A stretch of DNA of 64,000 bases from JAIQFL01 sp035295745. GTDB lineage: Bacteria > Acidobacteriota > Terriglobia > Bryobacterales > Bryobacteraceae. The notes below the pieces were generated by a model. The model was not told the DNA's origin, made no database searches, and saw only the letters and a list, made by a program, of their open reading frames with translations. This document shows positions 34,157 to 43,589 of this stretch, in pieces. The DNA lies in the NCBI GenBank assembly GCA_035295745.1, contig DATGIL010000072.1, positions 1-64,000 of the forward strand. The letters are read 5' to 3'. How positions within the stretch are numbered: the first letter of the stretch is position 1; each line of letters starts with the position of its first letter. Made by a program: the position numbers and the translations under genes.

Positions 34157-35950
34157 TTGTGGCTCGATCAGTGGGTGGTGCTGCTGCTCGTGCCCCTGGC
34201 GATCTGGATACTCGCCAGCGGGCTCGACGATCTGTTCATTAGTCTCGCGTACCTGAAAGGCGGCAAGCAGTTCCAGTGGCCGTCGGCGAAACAACTGGAT
34301 CACGCGCCGGAGCGGCGAATCGCCATCCTGGTGCCACTTTGGAAAGAACACAAGGTGATCGGGCAGATGCTCGATCACAATCTGGCTGCGATTCTCTACC
34401 AGAACTACGACGTCTTCGTCGGCGTTTATCCCAACGATGAGCCCACGGTGAATGCCGTGAACGACGCTGCGGGACGTCACACGCGCATCCATCCGGTTGT
34501 CTTACCGCACGAAGGTCCAACGTCGAAGGGTGACTGTTTGAACTGGCTCTACCGCGGCTTGGAGAACTTCGAGTCGCAGAAGCGAGTCCGTTTCGACGTC
34601 ATCATCACGCACGATGCCGAGGACCTCATCCACCCGGACTCGTTGCGCCTCATCAATTGGTATTCGCCCGCATACGACATGGTGCAGGTTCCGGTGCTCC
34701 CCCTGAAAACCGGAATCGCCCGTTTCACCCATGGGCTGTATTGCGACGAATTTGCCGAATATCAGTCGAAAGATATTCCGGTGCGCAAACGGCTGGGCGG
34801 GTTCCTTCCGTCGAACGGTGTAGGCACGGGGTTCGGGAGGACTGCGCTGGAGCGGCTCGCCTCCACGCGCCAGGGACGCATCTTCGACCCGGAGTGCCTC
34901 ACGGAGGATTATCAGAACGGCTATCAGTTGCACGCCATGGGGCACACGCAGATTTTCCTGCCGTTGCGATTCGTGAACGCTTGCCCGATCGCTACCCGGG
35001 AATTTTTTCCTCAGACGCTGCGGGCTGCCATCCGCCAACGCAGCCGCTGGGTGACAGGGATCGCGCTACAGGGTTGGCAGAAGAATGGATGGAACGCACC
35101 CTGGCCGCAGACGTATTGGTTCTGGCGCGATCGGAAGGGACTCGTCGGCAACCTGCTGTCACCTCTCGCGACACTGATTCTTTTCTGGGGACTGGCGCGC
35201 TTCCTGTACCTGACGGTATCGGGCGACTCGTGGCCGGATACACCCATGCCGGACTGGCTGACGAACGTGTGCATGGCGTCGCTCTCGATCTCGCTCGTAC
35301 AGGCGGCCATCCGGATACGCTGCAGTGCGCGAATCTACGGATGGGCGTTTGCGGCGGCGGTACCCATGCGGATGCTCTGGGGGAACCTGGTCAATAGCGC
35401 GGCGACCGTGAGGGCCCTCTGGCAGTTTTGGGGCGCGCAGCGGCAGCACAGCACGCCGGCGTGGCAGAAGACCGATCACGTGTATCCGGGACAGATCGCG
35501 GAGGTGGATCGCAAACCGCGCCTGGGCGAGGTCCTCGTACGGATGCGGTGTATTTCTACCAGCGAGCTCGAAGCGGCGCTGCTCTCGTGTCCGCCAGGCC
35601 GGCGTATCGGTGAGCATCTGATGCTGTCGAAGAAGATTTCAGAGGAGCATCTATACCAGGCTCTGAGCACCCAGGCGGGGATTCCACTGGGAGCGCCTGC
35701 CTCCCACGAGGTACACCGCCCCGCCACCCAGGTGCTGCCTGCCGAAGCGGTTCGCCGTTGGAAAGTGATACCGTACCGCGTGTCGGAAGGGCAGTTGCAC
35801 GTGCTCACCCCCGAAATTCCGTCGCAGGAACTGGTTCACGATTTGACGGCCTACTCGGACCTGGAATTCCGCTTTCGCCTGGTGCGCCCCACTGAATTTG
35901 AGTCGATGGCGAAGCAATATCTGCCACCCGGCCGTGCTGCCGCGGCGTAA
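34157..35950 (+). CDS. NfrB-like membrane glycosyltransferase (GT2) with MshEN domain
   Basis: A 597-residue protein. An N-terminal membrane helix (WVVLLLVPLAIWILASGLDD) precedes a GT2 domain with PNDEPTVNAVNDAAG, VIITHDAEDLIHPDSL (the DxD-like site), TEDYQNGYQLHAMGH (the TED motif) and RQRSRWVTGIALQGW (QxxRW-like motif). Two further membrane helices follow, and residues ~450-590 form an MshEN/GspE-N domain (GEVLVRMRCISTSELEAALL, EHLYQALSTQAGIPLG). MshEN domains bind cyclic di-GMP or nucleotides. The layout matches NfrB, a component of exopolysaccharide secretion exploited by phage N4. The start is TTG with GAGG eleven bases upstream. Confidence 0.85.
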   Translation: MWLDQWVVLLLVPLAIWILASGLDDLFISLAYLKGGKQFQWPSAKQLDHAPERRIAILVPLWKEHKVIGQMLDHNLAAILYQNYDVFVGVYPNDEPTVNAVNDAAGRHTRIHPVVLPHEGPTSKGDCLNWLYRGLENFESQKRVRFDVIITHDAEDLIHPDSLRLINWYSPAYDMVQVPVLPLKTGIARFTHGLYCDEFAEYQSKDIPVRKRLGGFLPSNGVGTGFGRTALERLASTRQGRIFDPECLTEDYQNGYQLHAMGHTQIFLPLRFVNACPIATREFFPQTLRAAIRQRSRWVTGIALQGWQKNGWNAPWPQTYWFWRDRKGLVGNLLSPLATLILFWGLARFLYLTVSGDSWPDTPMPDWLTNVCMASLSISLVQAAIRIRCSARIYGWAFAAAVPMRMLWGNLVNSAATVRALWQFWGAQRQHSTPAWQKTDHVYPGQIAEVDRKPRLGEVLVRMRCISTSELEAALLSCPPGRRIGEHLMLSKKISEEHLYQALSTQAGIPLGAPASHEVHRPATQVLPAEAVRRWKVIPYRVSEGQLHVLTPEIPSQELVHDLTAYSDLEFRFRLVRPTEFESMAKQYLPPGRAAAA

Positions 35951-35982
35951 GGAGTGGCGGCGCTCCCGTTACACTGGAGCGT

Positions 35983-36837
35983 ATGGCACGAGACTTCACC
36001 GCCGAACTGGTGGCTTGTTTGGGCGATCCGGTTCGCGAGAATCCCACTGGTGTGATGTTGGAGGCAGCATTCGACGCATTGGGTCTCGCCTGGCGATACC
36101 TGACGATTCCAGTTCCCGCCGCGAAATTGCAGGATGCCATCGTCGGAGTGCGCGCCTTGGGCATGCGCGGCGCGAACCTGACCATCCCACACAAGGTCTC
36201 CGTCCTCGAGCACCTCGATCGTATTGCGCCCGATGCCGCCCTGATCGGAGCGGTGAATACGGTGCGGCGCGAAGGGGACCTGCTGATCGGCGAGAATACC
36301 GATGGAAAAGGTTTCCTGCGCGGGCTGCAGTTGGATGCGGGAGTGAGTCCAGAGGGCAAGCGGGTGGTGGTGCTCGGCGCGGGAGGTGCATCGCGTGCTA
36401 TCGTCGCCGAGCTGGCGTTGGCTGGCGCTTCGGACATCCTGGTGGTGAATCGCTCGGTGGAACGCGGAGAGCAGATGGTGGCGGACTTGGTGGAGAAGAC
36501 CGGAGCCCTCATTCGTTTCGAAGCCTGGCACGGAGCATTGCGGATTCCTGACGGAACGAACCTTCTGGTGAACGCCACTTCCATCGGCCTCTATCCCGAT
36601 GTAGAGGCGATGCCGGCCGTAGAGTTGAGCGGGGCGCCCGAGGGAATGCTGGTCGTTGACGCGGTACCCAATCCGCCGGAAACACGCTTGCTCCGCGAAG
36701 CCCGCAACTGCGGCATGCCTGTTTTGGACGGCCTCTCGATGCTGGTGTATCAAGGTGCGATTGGTTTCCGCATGTGGACCGGCCAGGACGCGCCTGTCGC
36801 GGTGATGAAAAACGCGCTGCGCCAGGCTTTTTGCTGA
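35983..36837 (+). CDS. shikimate dehydrogenase-family protein lacking the substrate-binding serines
   Basis: A 284-residue AroE homologue, NADP-dependent by family. Lys71 (LTIPHK), Asn92 (GAVNT), Asp107 (ENTDG) and Gln257 (VYQGAIGF) all match catalytic or substrate positions, and GAGGASRAIVAELALAG at 132-148 is the nucleotide site. However, the N-terminal motif that is normally HSxSP, whose serines hold shikimate, reads PVRENPTG at residues 16-23. The enzyme may use a different substrate (quinate-like or amino-shikimate) or be a divergent AroE. It follows the NfrB-like gene by 32 bases. Confidence 0.85.
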   Translation: MARDFTAELVACLGDPVRENPTGVMLEAAFDALGLAWRYLTIPVPAAKLQDAIVGVRALGMRGANLTIPHKVSVLEHLDRIAPDAALIGAVNTVRREGDLLIGENTDGKGFLRGLQLDAGVSPEGKRVVVLGAGGASRAIVAELALAGASDILVVNRSVERGEQMVADLVEKTGALIRFEAWHGALRIPDGTNLLVNATSIGLYPDVEAMPAVELSGAPEGMLVVDAVPNPPETRLLREARNCGMPVLDGLSMLVYQGAIGFRMWTGQDAPVAVMKNALRQAFC

Positions 36838-36896
36838 ACCGAGCTTGCCATTCACCTATTAATATCGTAGCCTCAACTCTGTTGTAGGTTATCGCT

Positions 36897-38573
36897 ATGC
36901 CCACGACGGAACTGTCGCCACTGGCGAATCACCTGTGGCAATCGACGCTTTGCGCACTGGTGGCGTGGATGCTGGCGCTGCTGCTGAGGAAGAACCGCGC
37001 GGCGGTGCGCTATGGAATCTGGTTGGCGGCCTCCATAAAGTTCCTCGTCCCCTTCTCGCTGCTGGTGAGCGCCGGCAGCCACGTCAGATTGCCGCTGGTT
37101 CCTACGAATCCAGCGCAGAGCTTTTCCTCCGCAGTCGAGGAGATCGAACGCCCGTTTGGACTGCCGGATCCGACGCGCAGGCCCACGACGCGGCCCGTAT
37201 CGTATCCCGGGCCCGGGATTCTTTTCGTTATCTGGCTGGCCGGTTTTGCAGCGGTGGTTTGGACCTGGTGCAGGTGGTGGCGCCGCATCCGTGCCATTCA
37301 ACGAGAGGCAACGCCGTGGCCGCTCAACGTCGCCGTCCCGGTCATGTTCGCTGCCGGTCGTCTGGAGCCCGGCATCTTCGGCATTTGGAAGCCCGTTTTA
37401 TTATTGCCCGAGGGAATTAACGAACACTTGAGAAGCGATCAGTTTGAGACGGTTCTCGCTCACGAGCTGTGTCACGTGCGTCGTCGCGACAATCTGACTG
37501 CGGCGATGCACATGGTGAGCGAAGCGGTGTTCTGGTTTTATCCCCTGCTATGGTGGATCCGGGCCCGCCTGATCCTGGAGCGGGAGCGCGCCTGCGATGA
37601 GGAAGTTTTGCGGACGGGCGTCGACCCTCAAATCTATGCCGAGAGCATCTTGAACGTCTGCCGGTTCTACCTTTCTGCCCACACTATCTGCTTGCCCGGA
37701 GTGACCGGCTCCGATTTGAGGAAGCGGATTGAGGAGATCGTGTCAAATCGCGCATCGGACGGCTTAAGTGGCAGCCGGAAGTTTCTGCTTGCTCTTATAG
37801 CGGCCGCCGTCGTGGCAACCCCGCTCGTCATCGGAATGGCAACGGCACCCGTAAGCACCGCGTACCCGCAGACCGATACCCATCCGCCGTCCTTCGAAGC
37901 CGCCTCCATCCGGCCCGCCGCTATTGCGCCCGGGCGGGAAGGGGGCAATCGGTCCCGCGTCGAGCACACACCCACCAGCCTCACCATGTGGAATGTCGGC
38001 GTGGAGGAATGCGTACAGTGGGCTTACGGCATCGCCCACTTCCAGATCTCCGCGGCGCACCTGAGTACCGACAGTTACGATATTCGTGCCAAAACGGGAT
38101 CTCCCGTTCCGGTCGGCCAACTGCGGATGATGCTTCAGGATCTGCTGGCAAATCGATTCAAGCTGACACTCCACCGCGAAACCCGGATGGTTCCCGTGTA
38201 CGAACTGGTGGTGGCCAAGGGCGGTCCAAAATTGCCCGCGGCGAACAACAGCGTGTCCCACCCGGCGGTACACTCCGCCGAATCGCTGCCGCGCATCCGC
38301 GACGACAGCTTCGTGTTCGCAGACGCGTCCATGGCGGAATTCGCAGCGATGTTGACGCAGTTGCACGGAATCGATTTGCCGGTGGTCGACCACACGCGCA
38401 TTGCGGGAACGTACGATCTGGCATTGAAGTCCGCGCCCAATGCGGCCCGGGAGGGAGATACCGCCGCACTCTTCGCGATTGTGCAGGAACAATTGGGACT
38501 GAAACTGGCAGCGACGAAAGCGCCTATCGAGGTTGTAGTCATCGATCATGCCGAGAGGCCGTCCGAGAACTGA
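36897..38573 (+). CDS. M56/BlaR1-type membrane peptidase with TIGR03435 C-terminal domain
   Basis: A 558-residue protein. Four N-terminal membrane helices surround a zinc-peptidase site, VLAHELCHVRRRDNL (HExxH) near residue 189, as in BlaR1/MecR1. The C-terminal ~230 residues instead of a beta-lactam sensor form the TIGR03435 domain of acidobacteria: PPSFEAASIRPAAIAPGREG, LLANRFKLTLHRETRMVPVY, GTYDLALKSAPNAA and IVEVVVIDHAE-like end. In Solibacter-like genomes such genes are paired with BlaI-type repressors; here only a remnant of one remains, directly downstream. The signal sensed is unknown. Confidence 0.88.
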   Translation: MPTTELSPLANHLWQSTLCALVAWMLALLLRKNRAAVRYGIWLAASIKFLVPFSLLVSAGSHVRLPLVPTNPAQSFSSAVEEIERPFGLPDPTRRPTTRPVSYPGPGILFVIWLAGFAAVVWTWCRWWRRIRAIQREATPWPLNVAVPVMFAAGRLEPGIFGIWKPVLLLPEGINEHLRSDQFETVLAHELCHVRRRDNLTAAMHMVSEAVFWFYPLLWWIRARLILERERACDEEVLRTGVDPQIYAESILNVCRFYLSAHTICLPGVTGSDLRKRIEEIVSNRASDGLSGSRKFLLALIAAAVVATPLVIGMATAPVSTAYPQTDTHPPSFEAASIRPAAIAPGREGGNRSRVEHTPTSLTMWNVGVEECVQWAYGIAHFQISAAHLSTDSYDIRAKTGSPVPVGQLRMMLQDLLANRFKLTLHRETRMVPVYELVVAKGGPKLPAANNSVSHPAVHSAESLPRIRDDSFVFADASMAEFAAMLTQLHGIDLPVVDHTRIAGTYDLALKSAPNAAREGDTAALFAIVQEQLGLKLAATKAPIEVVVIDHAERPSEN

Positions 38574-38588
38574 TCGAGAATAGTCGAT

Positions 38589-38700
38589 TCTCACGGGCAG
38601 GCCGAAACTCAGAAGCTGGAATCGCAGGTGCCGGAGGCGCTTTGGCAAAAGGGCGCCTTGTCGGTGCGAGAGATCCACGAGAATTTCCCGAAAGCCGGCC
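38589..38700 (+). pseudogene. remnant of a BlaI/MecI-type repressor gene
   Basis: Between the M56 gene and the Sel1 gene, in one frame, the translation reads AETQKLESQVPEALWQKGAL followed by SVREIHENFPKAG. This closely matches the N-terminal winged-helix segment of BlaI family repressors (typically LEAQVLEALWxKGxxSVREI). The match ends after about 38 codons where the family would have RPAYTTVQ, so the rest of the gene is missing. The nearest start-like codon is the GTG at 38628. It is a truncated copy, not a working repressor. Confidence 0.65.
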
Positions 38701-38813
38701 CGCGCTCGGCTTCTCGGTCAGGCACGTTGCTCCCGGCCACTAGTACCAGAAATTTCCGTGCGATGCCAAGATTCCGCGGGTTTCCTCATCGTTCGCAGAC
38801 GGTGGGAGGAACA

Positions 38814-40829
38814 GTGGCACAGGCGCATGCAATTTTAGTGGGAATTGACGAGACACAGGATCCCGAGCTGGGAACCTTCTATTTGGGGCGGGCCGCCCGG
38901 CAAGGAAATACGGAAGCCATGTTCCGGCTGGGCCGCTTGATTGAGAGCGGGAGAGGACCGGTACGCGATGCCGCGCAGGCGCATCGCTGGTATCGTAAGG
39001 CCGCTGCCGGTGGGCACATGGAGGCGGCGCAGGCGATTGCGGAACTGCCGCCGGAGCCGCAAGGACAGCTCGACCTGGCTATCGAAGGCGATGCCCGCTC
39101 GCAGTATCAGACCGGTTTTGCGCACATGATGGGCACAGGCGCACCCAGGGATTATTGCCAGAGCTACTTCTGGTTCAAAGTTCTGGAGAAAACCATGCCG
39201 GCGCAGGCCTCGATGCAGTTGCAGATGCTGCGGCAGCGGCTGGACGAAGGCACCTGTGCGGCGCTGGACGAACTCGCAGGGATGTGGTCGCCTGGCAACT
39301 TGCCGCCCGAGTCGCCGAGGGTTGTGGAATTGCGAGCAAGTGCCACCGCCGACGATGCAGAGGCGTGCTGTGTGCTGGGGCATGTGCTGGGACAAGGCTC
39401 GCCCGACGCGCAAGCTGAGGCCATGGAGTGGTTCTCTTGGTCGGCCAGCCAAGGGTTTGCGCCAGCGCACTACAAATTGGCTTTCCAATACCGGCGTCTG
39501 GGTGACGCCGAGGAAATGGAACGCCATCTGGAACTGGGCAGCAGTGCGCCGGCACCGACGGTGTTCCTGGAGGAAGGCGCGGCGCTCGGCATCAATGCGT
39601 GCCGCTATCTGCTGGCTGCGCGGCTGATTCAGGAGCCTGCCAGGCCGGAGGACCCGCAGCGAGCGATCTCTTTGTATCGTGCGGCTGTTGACGAGGGCTA
39701 CGTGCCGGCGATGACTGGCTTGGCCGCCTGCTACTTTCATGGGAACGGGGTCGAACGCGACCCGGCACAGGCGGAGCATTGGTTCGCCGAAGCGGCCAAA
39801 AGCGAAGATGCCGATGCGTTGTTCGGGCTCGGCGTAATCTATCGCAACGCCGGCCTGAGGGCAGCACGCGGGGGTGAGGCGGAGGGGGCGGGGAAGGCGC
39901 ACGCGGAGGCCACGGACTACTTCGAGCGTGCCGCCCGCAAGGGGCATGTGGAGGCCACGTATCAACTGTCGCTGGCGTATCGCTACGGCGAAGGCGTGGA
40001 GCGGAATCGTCTAAAGGCGCGGGAACTCACGGGACTCGCGGCGGAACGAGGTCATGCCGAATCGCAGTATCAGCTTGCCAACAACTACGCCCGCGGCGAC
40101 GGCGAGGGCTTTCCGAAGGACGATACGCAGGCGGCATATTGGTACGAGCGTGCCGCGGACCAGCAGCATCCCGCAGGTACGTATCGGTGGGGCGTTCATC
40201 TGATGTACGGGCGTGGTGTGGAGCGCGATTTCGAGAAGGGCTGGGAATTGGTCGAGACAGCGGCGAAGATGGACGATTTGGACGCGATGGTGATGCTGGC
40301 CGCCATGATCGACACCGGTGAGGCGCCGATTCAGGATCCGGACGTGGCGCTGGAGTGGTATCAGAAAGCGGCGGACGGGGGTAACGCAGAGGCACAATTC
40401 CGGCTGGGCCAGCGGTTGGCGGATACGGAGGGCCCCGACTATGGCCGTCCGTATCTGGAAAAGGCTGCGGCACAGGGGCATCAGGAAGCGAAGGAGCGGC
40501 TGGAGACGCTGGTACAGGCCCAGGCGGCCCAGAAGAAGCGTCTCGAGCAGGAACAGGCGAAGTGGAGCAACGATCCGGTCTCGATGGCGGTGAGCGGCGA
40601 TGCCAATGCCCAGTTCCAGCTCGCTTTCGCGCACTTCTCCGGGATGGGAGTTCCGCGCAGCATGCCGCTGGCGTACTTCTGGATGAAGGTGGTGGAGCGC
40701 TCGATGCCGGCCGCAGTGGGGCAGATGCTGCAGGCGGTAGCGGCACAGTTGCCGCCGGCGAAGCGCGCGGAGCTGGATGGTCTGGCAGGGGCGTGGACGC
40801 CAGGCACGGCGCCTCCAGCAGAGGGTTGA
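38814..40829 (+). CDS. large Sel1-like repeat protein
   Basis: About 671 residues made mostly of Sel1-like (TPR-type) repeats of ~36 residues; I see about a dozen, for example AMFRLGRLIESGRGPVRDAA near the start, PAMTGLAACYFHGNGVERDP in the middle and AEAQFRLGQRLADTEGPDYG later. Such solenoids hold protein complexes together. The GTG at 38814 is preceded by GGGAGGA and follows the BlaI remnant; the ATG at 38763 is an alternative without a ribosome site. No signal peptide is apparent, so it may be cytoplasmic. Function not assigned. Confidence 0.82.
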   Translation: MAQAHAILVGIDETQDPELGTFYLGRAARQGNTEAMFRLGRLIESGRGPVRDAAQAHRWYRKAAAGGHMEAAQAIAELPPEPQGQLDLAIEGDARSQYQTGFAHMMGTGAPRDYCQSYFWFKVLEKTMPAQASMQLQMLRQRLDEGTCAALDELAGMWSPGNLPPESPRVVELRASATADDAEACCVLGHVLGQGSPDAQAEAMEWFSWSASQGFAPAHYKLAFQYRRLGDAEEMERHLELGSSAPAPTVFLEEGAALGINACRYLLAARLIQEPARPEDPQRAISLYRAAVDEGYVPAMTGLAACYFHGNGVERDPAQAEHWFAEAAKSEDADALFGLGVIYRNAGLRAARGGEAEGAGKAHAEATDYFERAARKGHVEATYQLSLAYRYGEGVERNRLKARELTGLAAERGHAESQYQLANNYARGDGEGFPKDDTQAAYWYERAADQQHPAGTYRWGVHLMYGRGVERDFEKGWELVETAAKMDDLDAMVMLAAMIDTGEAPIQDPDVALEWYQKAADGGNAEAQFRLGQRLADTEGPDYGRPYLEKAAAQGHQEAKERLETLVQAQAAQKKRLEQEQAKWSNDPVSMAVSGDANAQFQLAFAHFSGMGVPRSMPLAYFWMKVVERSMPAAVGQMLQAVAAQLPPAKRAELDGLAGAWTPGTAPPAEG

Positions 40830-41020
40830 TTCGCGGGTGGCGCGAGAGAACTCTCGACGATCATAGAACTCGAACCGCTTCGTGGCCCCGGTATTGGCGG
40901 ATACACGAAAAGCGTCGACAATGGTGTCGACACGGCGAAGAAGAGTCTTTGCGCCACGTCTGACACTGAAGATTTCGCGCGCCCCACGCGGAAGTGGGTA
41001 TGCTAGTAGCAGGAGGGGGC

Positions 41021-42124
41021 ATGTATCCACTGAAGCGTGGCAAGTTTGCATCCCAGGCGCATGTCGGGGTTCCGGAAGGCACCTACGAGGAAGAGCATGG
41101 GCGCAAAGGGTTTTACGGCAAGAGCTCGCACCTTTACCACGCGCATCCGCCGACCGGATGGACCCGCTTCGAAGGCAAGCTGCGGCCACACCTGTTCGAT
41201 CTGAACAAGCTCGCGCCCACCGATTGCCACGATCCCCAGGGCATGCCAGTCGCCTTCCTGGGAAATCACGATGTCACGCTCTACGTTTCGCGGCGATCCC
41301 AGCCGATGCCGTTCTACTACCGCAACGCCGATGGCGACGAATTGATTTTTGTGCATCGCGGCCGCGGGACGGTGGAGACGGATTTCGGACCGCTACCCTT
41401 TGAACCCGGCGACTACCTGGTGATGCCGCGAGCGGTTACTTACCGTGTGCTGCCCGAGACGAGCGACAATTTTTTCCTGATCGTGCAATCGCGCACGGAG
41501 TTCGACCAGCCCGACAAGGGCCTGCTCGGCCATCACGCGCTTTACGATCCGGGCGTGGTGTCGATTCCCGAGCCCGCGCCGCACCTGGACGACGATCGCG
41601 AGTGGGAAGTCCGCATCAAGGTAGAGGACGAGATCTCGAAGGTCTTCTACCCGTTCAATCCCATCGACGTGGTGGGCTGGAAGGGCGATCTGACCGTCTG
41701 GAAGATCAATATGCGCGACATTCGCCCGGTGATGAGCCATCGCGCGCATCTGCCTCCGAGTGCGCATACCACCTTTCTGACCGAAGGCGCGGTGGTCTGC
41801 AGTTTTCTGCCGCGGCCGCTGGAGCAGGATCCCGAGGCGCTACGCGTGCCCTTCTTCCATCGCAACACCGACTACGACGAGTTCATTTTCTATCACGACG
41901 GCGATTTCTTCAGTAAGGACAACATCAAGCCGGGATATGCCACGCTGCATCCGCGCGGTATACATCACGGCCCTCATCCGAAAGCCCTGGCCAATCAGCA
42001 TCGCAAGACACACACCGACGAATACGCCGTGATGCTCGACGGGTTGAACCCCATCCACGTGCTGCCCGCGGGCGAGCAGGTGGAGTGGAAAGAGTATTGG
42101 TCGAGCTGGACGGAGAAAAAATAG
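41021..42124 (+). CDS. hmgA: homogentisate 1,2-dioxygenase
   Basis: A 367-residue non-haem iron dioxygenase that opens the ring of homogentisate in tyrosine and phenylalanine breakdown. The cupin core is recognisable: MPFYYRNADGDELIFVHRGR near residue 90, and the C-terminal metal site with FFHRNTDYDEFIFYHDGDFF, the glutamate in DEF and the histidines in HPRGIHHGPHP. It is of the shorter bacterial form. AGGAGGGGGC directly before the ATG at 41021 decides the start over the in-frame codons at 40994. The flavin reductase gene follows without a gap. Confidence 0.93.
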   Translation: MYPLKRGKFASQAHVGVPEGTYEEEHGRKGFYGKSSHLYHAHPPTGWTRFEGKLRPHLFDLNKLAPTDCHDPQGMPVAFLGNHDVTLYVSRRSQPMPFYYRNADGDELIFVHRGRGTVETDFGPLPFEPGDYLVMPRAVTYRVLPETSDNFFLIVQSRTEFDQPDKGLLGHHALYDPGVVSIPEPAPHLDDDREWEVRIKVEDEISKVFYPFNPIDVVGWKGDLTVWKINMRDIRPVMSHRAHLPPSAHTTFLTEGAVVCSFLPRPLEQDPEALRVPFFHRNTDYDEFIFYHDGDFFSKDNIKPGYATLHPRGIHHGPHPKALANQHRKTHTDEYAVMLDGLNPIHVLPAGEQVEWKEYWSSWTEKK

Positions 42125-42730
42125 GTGATTGTCGACCCCGCCGTTGCCGGCTCCCGCGAGATCGCGAATCTCCTGTTGAGCGTCATTTTGCCGCGCCCCA
42201 TCGCGTTCGTATCCACCCTCAGTGCGGAGGGCATTCTCAATCTGGCGCCATTCAGCTATTTCACGGTAGCGAGTTCGACGCCGCCAGTGGTGTGCTTCAC
42301 GCCGATCGTGCGGCGGGACGGCACCCGGAAAGACACGCTGCTCAACATCGAGGCCACCAGGGAGTTCGTGGTGAATGTGGTGTCGGAGGAGATTGCCGCG
42401 AATATGAATCTCTGTTCCGGCGAGTACCCGCCTGAGGTGGACGAGTTTGCCGTCTCGGGATTGACGGCCGTAGCGAGCGATCTGGTGAAGCCACCGCGTG
42501 TGCGGGAATCGCATGTGAATATGGAGTGCCGTCTGTTCAAGATCGTCGAGATCAGCTCCAAGCCCGGCGGCGGAAGCCTGGTGTTGGGCGAAGTGGTCCG
42601 CTTTCATGTGGATGATGCCGTGCTGAATCAAGGCGCGGTGGACCCGGCGAAACTTCGCGCGATCGGCCGCATGGGTGGTCCCACCTACGTGCGCACCACC
42701 GACCGCTTCGATCTCGATCGGCCGCAATAA
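42125..42730 (+). CDS. flavin reductase-like domain protein (DIM6/NTAB)
   Basis: A 201-residue FMN-binding split-barrel protein. The signature is SVILPRPIAFVSTLSAEGIL near residue 18, followed by LNLAPFSYFTVASSTPPVVC and EFVVNVVSEEIAANMN. Such proteins supply reduced flavin to monooxygenases or act on small substrates. The GTG at 42125 begins immediately after the stop of hmgA, so the two are co-transcribed, and a role in aromatic breakdown is likely though not proved. It converges with the AraC-type gene two bases later. Confidence 0.85.
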   Translation: MIVDPAVAGSREIANLLLSVILPRPIAFVSTLSAEGILNLAPFSYFTVASSTPPVVCFTPIVRRDGTRKDTLLNIEATREFVVNVVSEEIAANMNLCSGEYPPEVDEFAVSGLTAVASDLVKPPRVRESHVNMECRLFKIVEISSKPGGGSLVLGEVVRFHVDDAVLNQGAVDPAKLRAIGRMGGPTYVRTTDRFDLDRPQ

Positions 42731-42732
42731 GC

Positions 42733-43518
42733 TCAATTCTCGAAGTACCGTCGGGGTGTTTGGCCCAGTTCCTTCTGGAACATGACGATGAAGGCGCTGG
42801 CGCTGTTGTATCCGAGTTCCAGCGCCACGGTTTGCACCGTATCGCCGTCTGCCAGGCGGCGCAACGCGCGCAGCAGTTTCTGGCGGCGTAGCCACTGCCC
42901 GAGGCTCATGGCGGTCTCGGCGCGAAACAGACGCTCCATAGTCCGGCGGCTCGCGCCGCATTTCCGCAGCAGCGTTTCGACGGGCGTGGCACTTCCGGGG
43001 TCCGTTTCCACCAGTGTGGCGAACCTCGTGGCGCGCGCATCCCGCGGCATAGGCAATTGCAAGGGGACCGCCACCAATACCTTCAGCTCGTCGCGGATTA
43101 CGCCTATGAGGCGTTTCTGCTCGGGGATCGTGGAATTGAGTGCCCCCAGCAGCACCGTGCGCACGATCAACTCACGCAGCAGCGGAGTGACATTGACTAC
43201 GGAGCAGGTCCGCGACGCATTGGGGAAAAGCTGGCGGCCACGACGCGGCGAGTGCAGGTAGAGCATCCGCAGAGCGACCACACCGCTCATTTCCACGCGG
43301 TAGCGGATGCCCGCGGGTATCCAAACTCCGCGATGCGGGGGCACCACCCAGGCGCAGTCGTCGGTCCGGACGGTCATCACCCCGCGCGTGGCATAGATCA
43401 ACTGTTGCCAGCCTTTGGGCTGTGGCGGCACCAGATACCCGGCGTTCTGCTGGTTGCGAAAGGTGACGCCAAAACTACGAATTTCGACGCCGCGATCTTC
43501 CTGGCGGGAAATCGACAT
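42733..43518 (-). CDS. AraC-family transcriptional regulator with cupin sensor domain
   Basis: A 261-residue regulator. Residues 25-100 form the AraC-binding cupin (LIYATRGVMTVRTDDCAWVV, PPHRGVWIPAGIRYRVEM), and the C-terminal ~100 residues hold two helix-turn-helices: CGASRRTMERLFRAETAMSL and TVQTVALELGYNSASAFIVM with the final GQTPRRYFEN. This architecture is common in regulators that respond to small hydrophobic ligands. It is divergent from the VOC gene, which starts 71 bases away and could be its target. Confidence 0.92.
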   Translation of the reverse strand: MSISRQEDRGVEIRSFGVTFRNQQNAGYLVPPQPKGWQQLIYATRGVMTVRTDDCAWVVPPHRGVWIPAGIRYRVEMSGVVALRMLYLHSPRRGRQLFPNASRTCSVVNVTPLLRELIVRTVLLGALNSTIPEQKRLIGVIRDELKVLVAVPLQLPMPRDARATRFATLVETDPGSATPVETLLRKCGASRRTMERLFRAETAMSLGQWLRRQKLLRALRRLADGDTVQTVALELGYNSASAFIVMFQKELGQTPRRYFEN

Positions 43519-43589
43519 ATATTGGCAAGATAGCGCAATACCGGCAGGGCTGCGACGTCGTTAGAATCGCAACTGAAAGGAATTATCAC

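Noticed and set aside
36897..38573. beta-lactam sensor BlaR1
   Set aside because: The peptidase half fits, but the C-terminus is the TIGR03435 domain and not a penicillin-binding-like domain.
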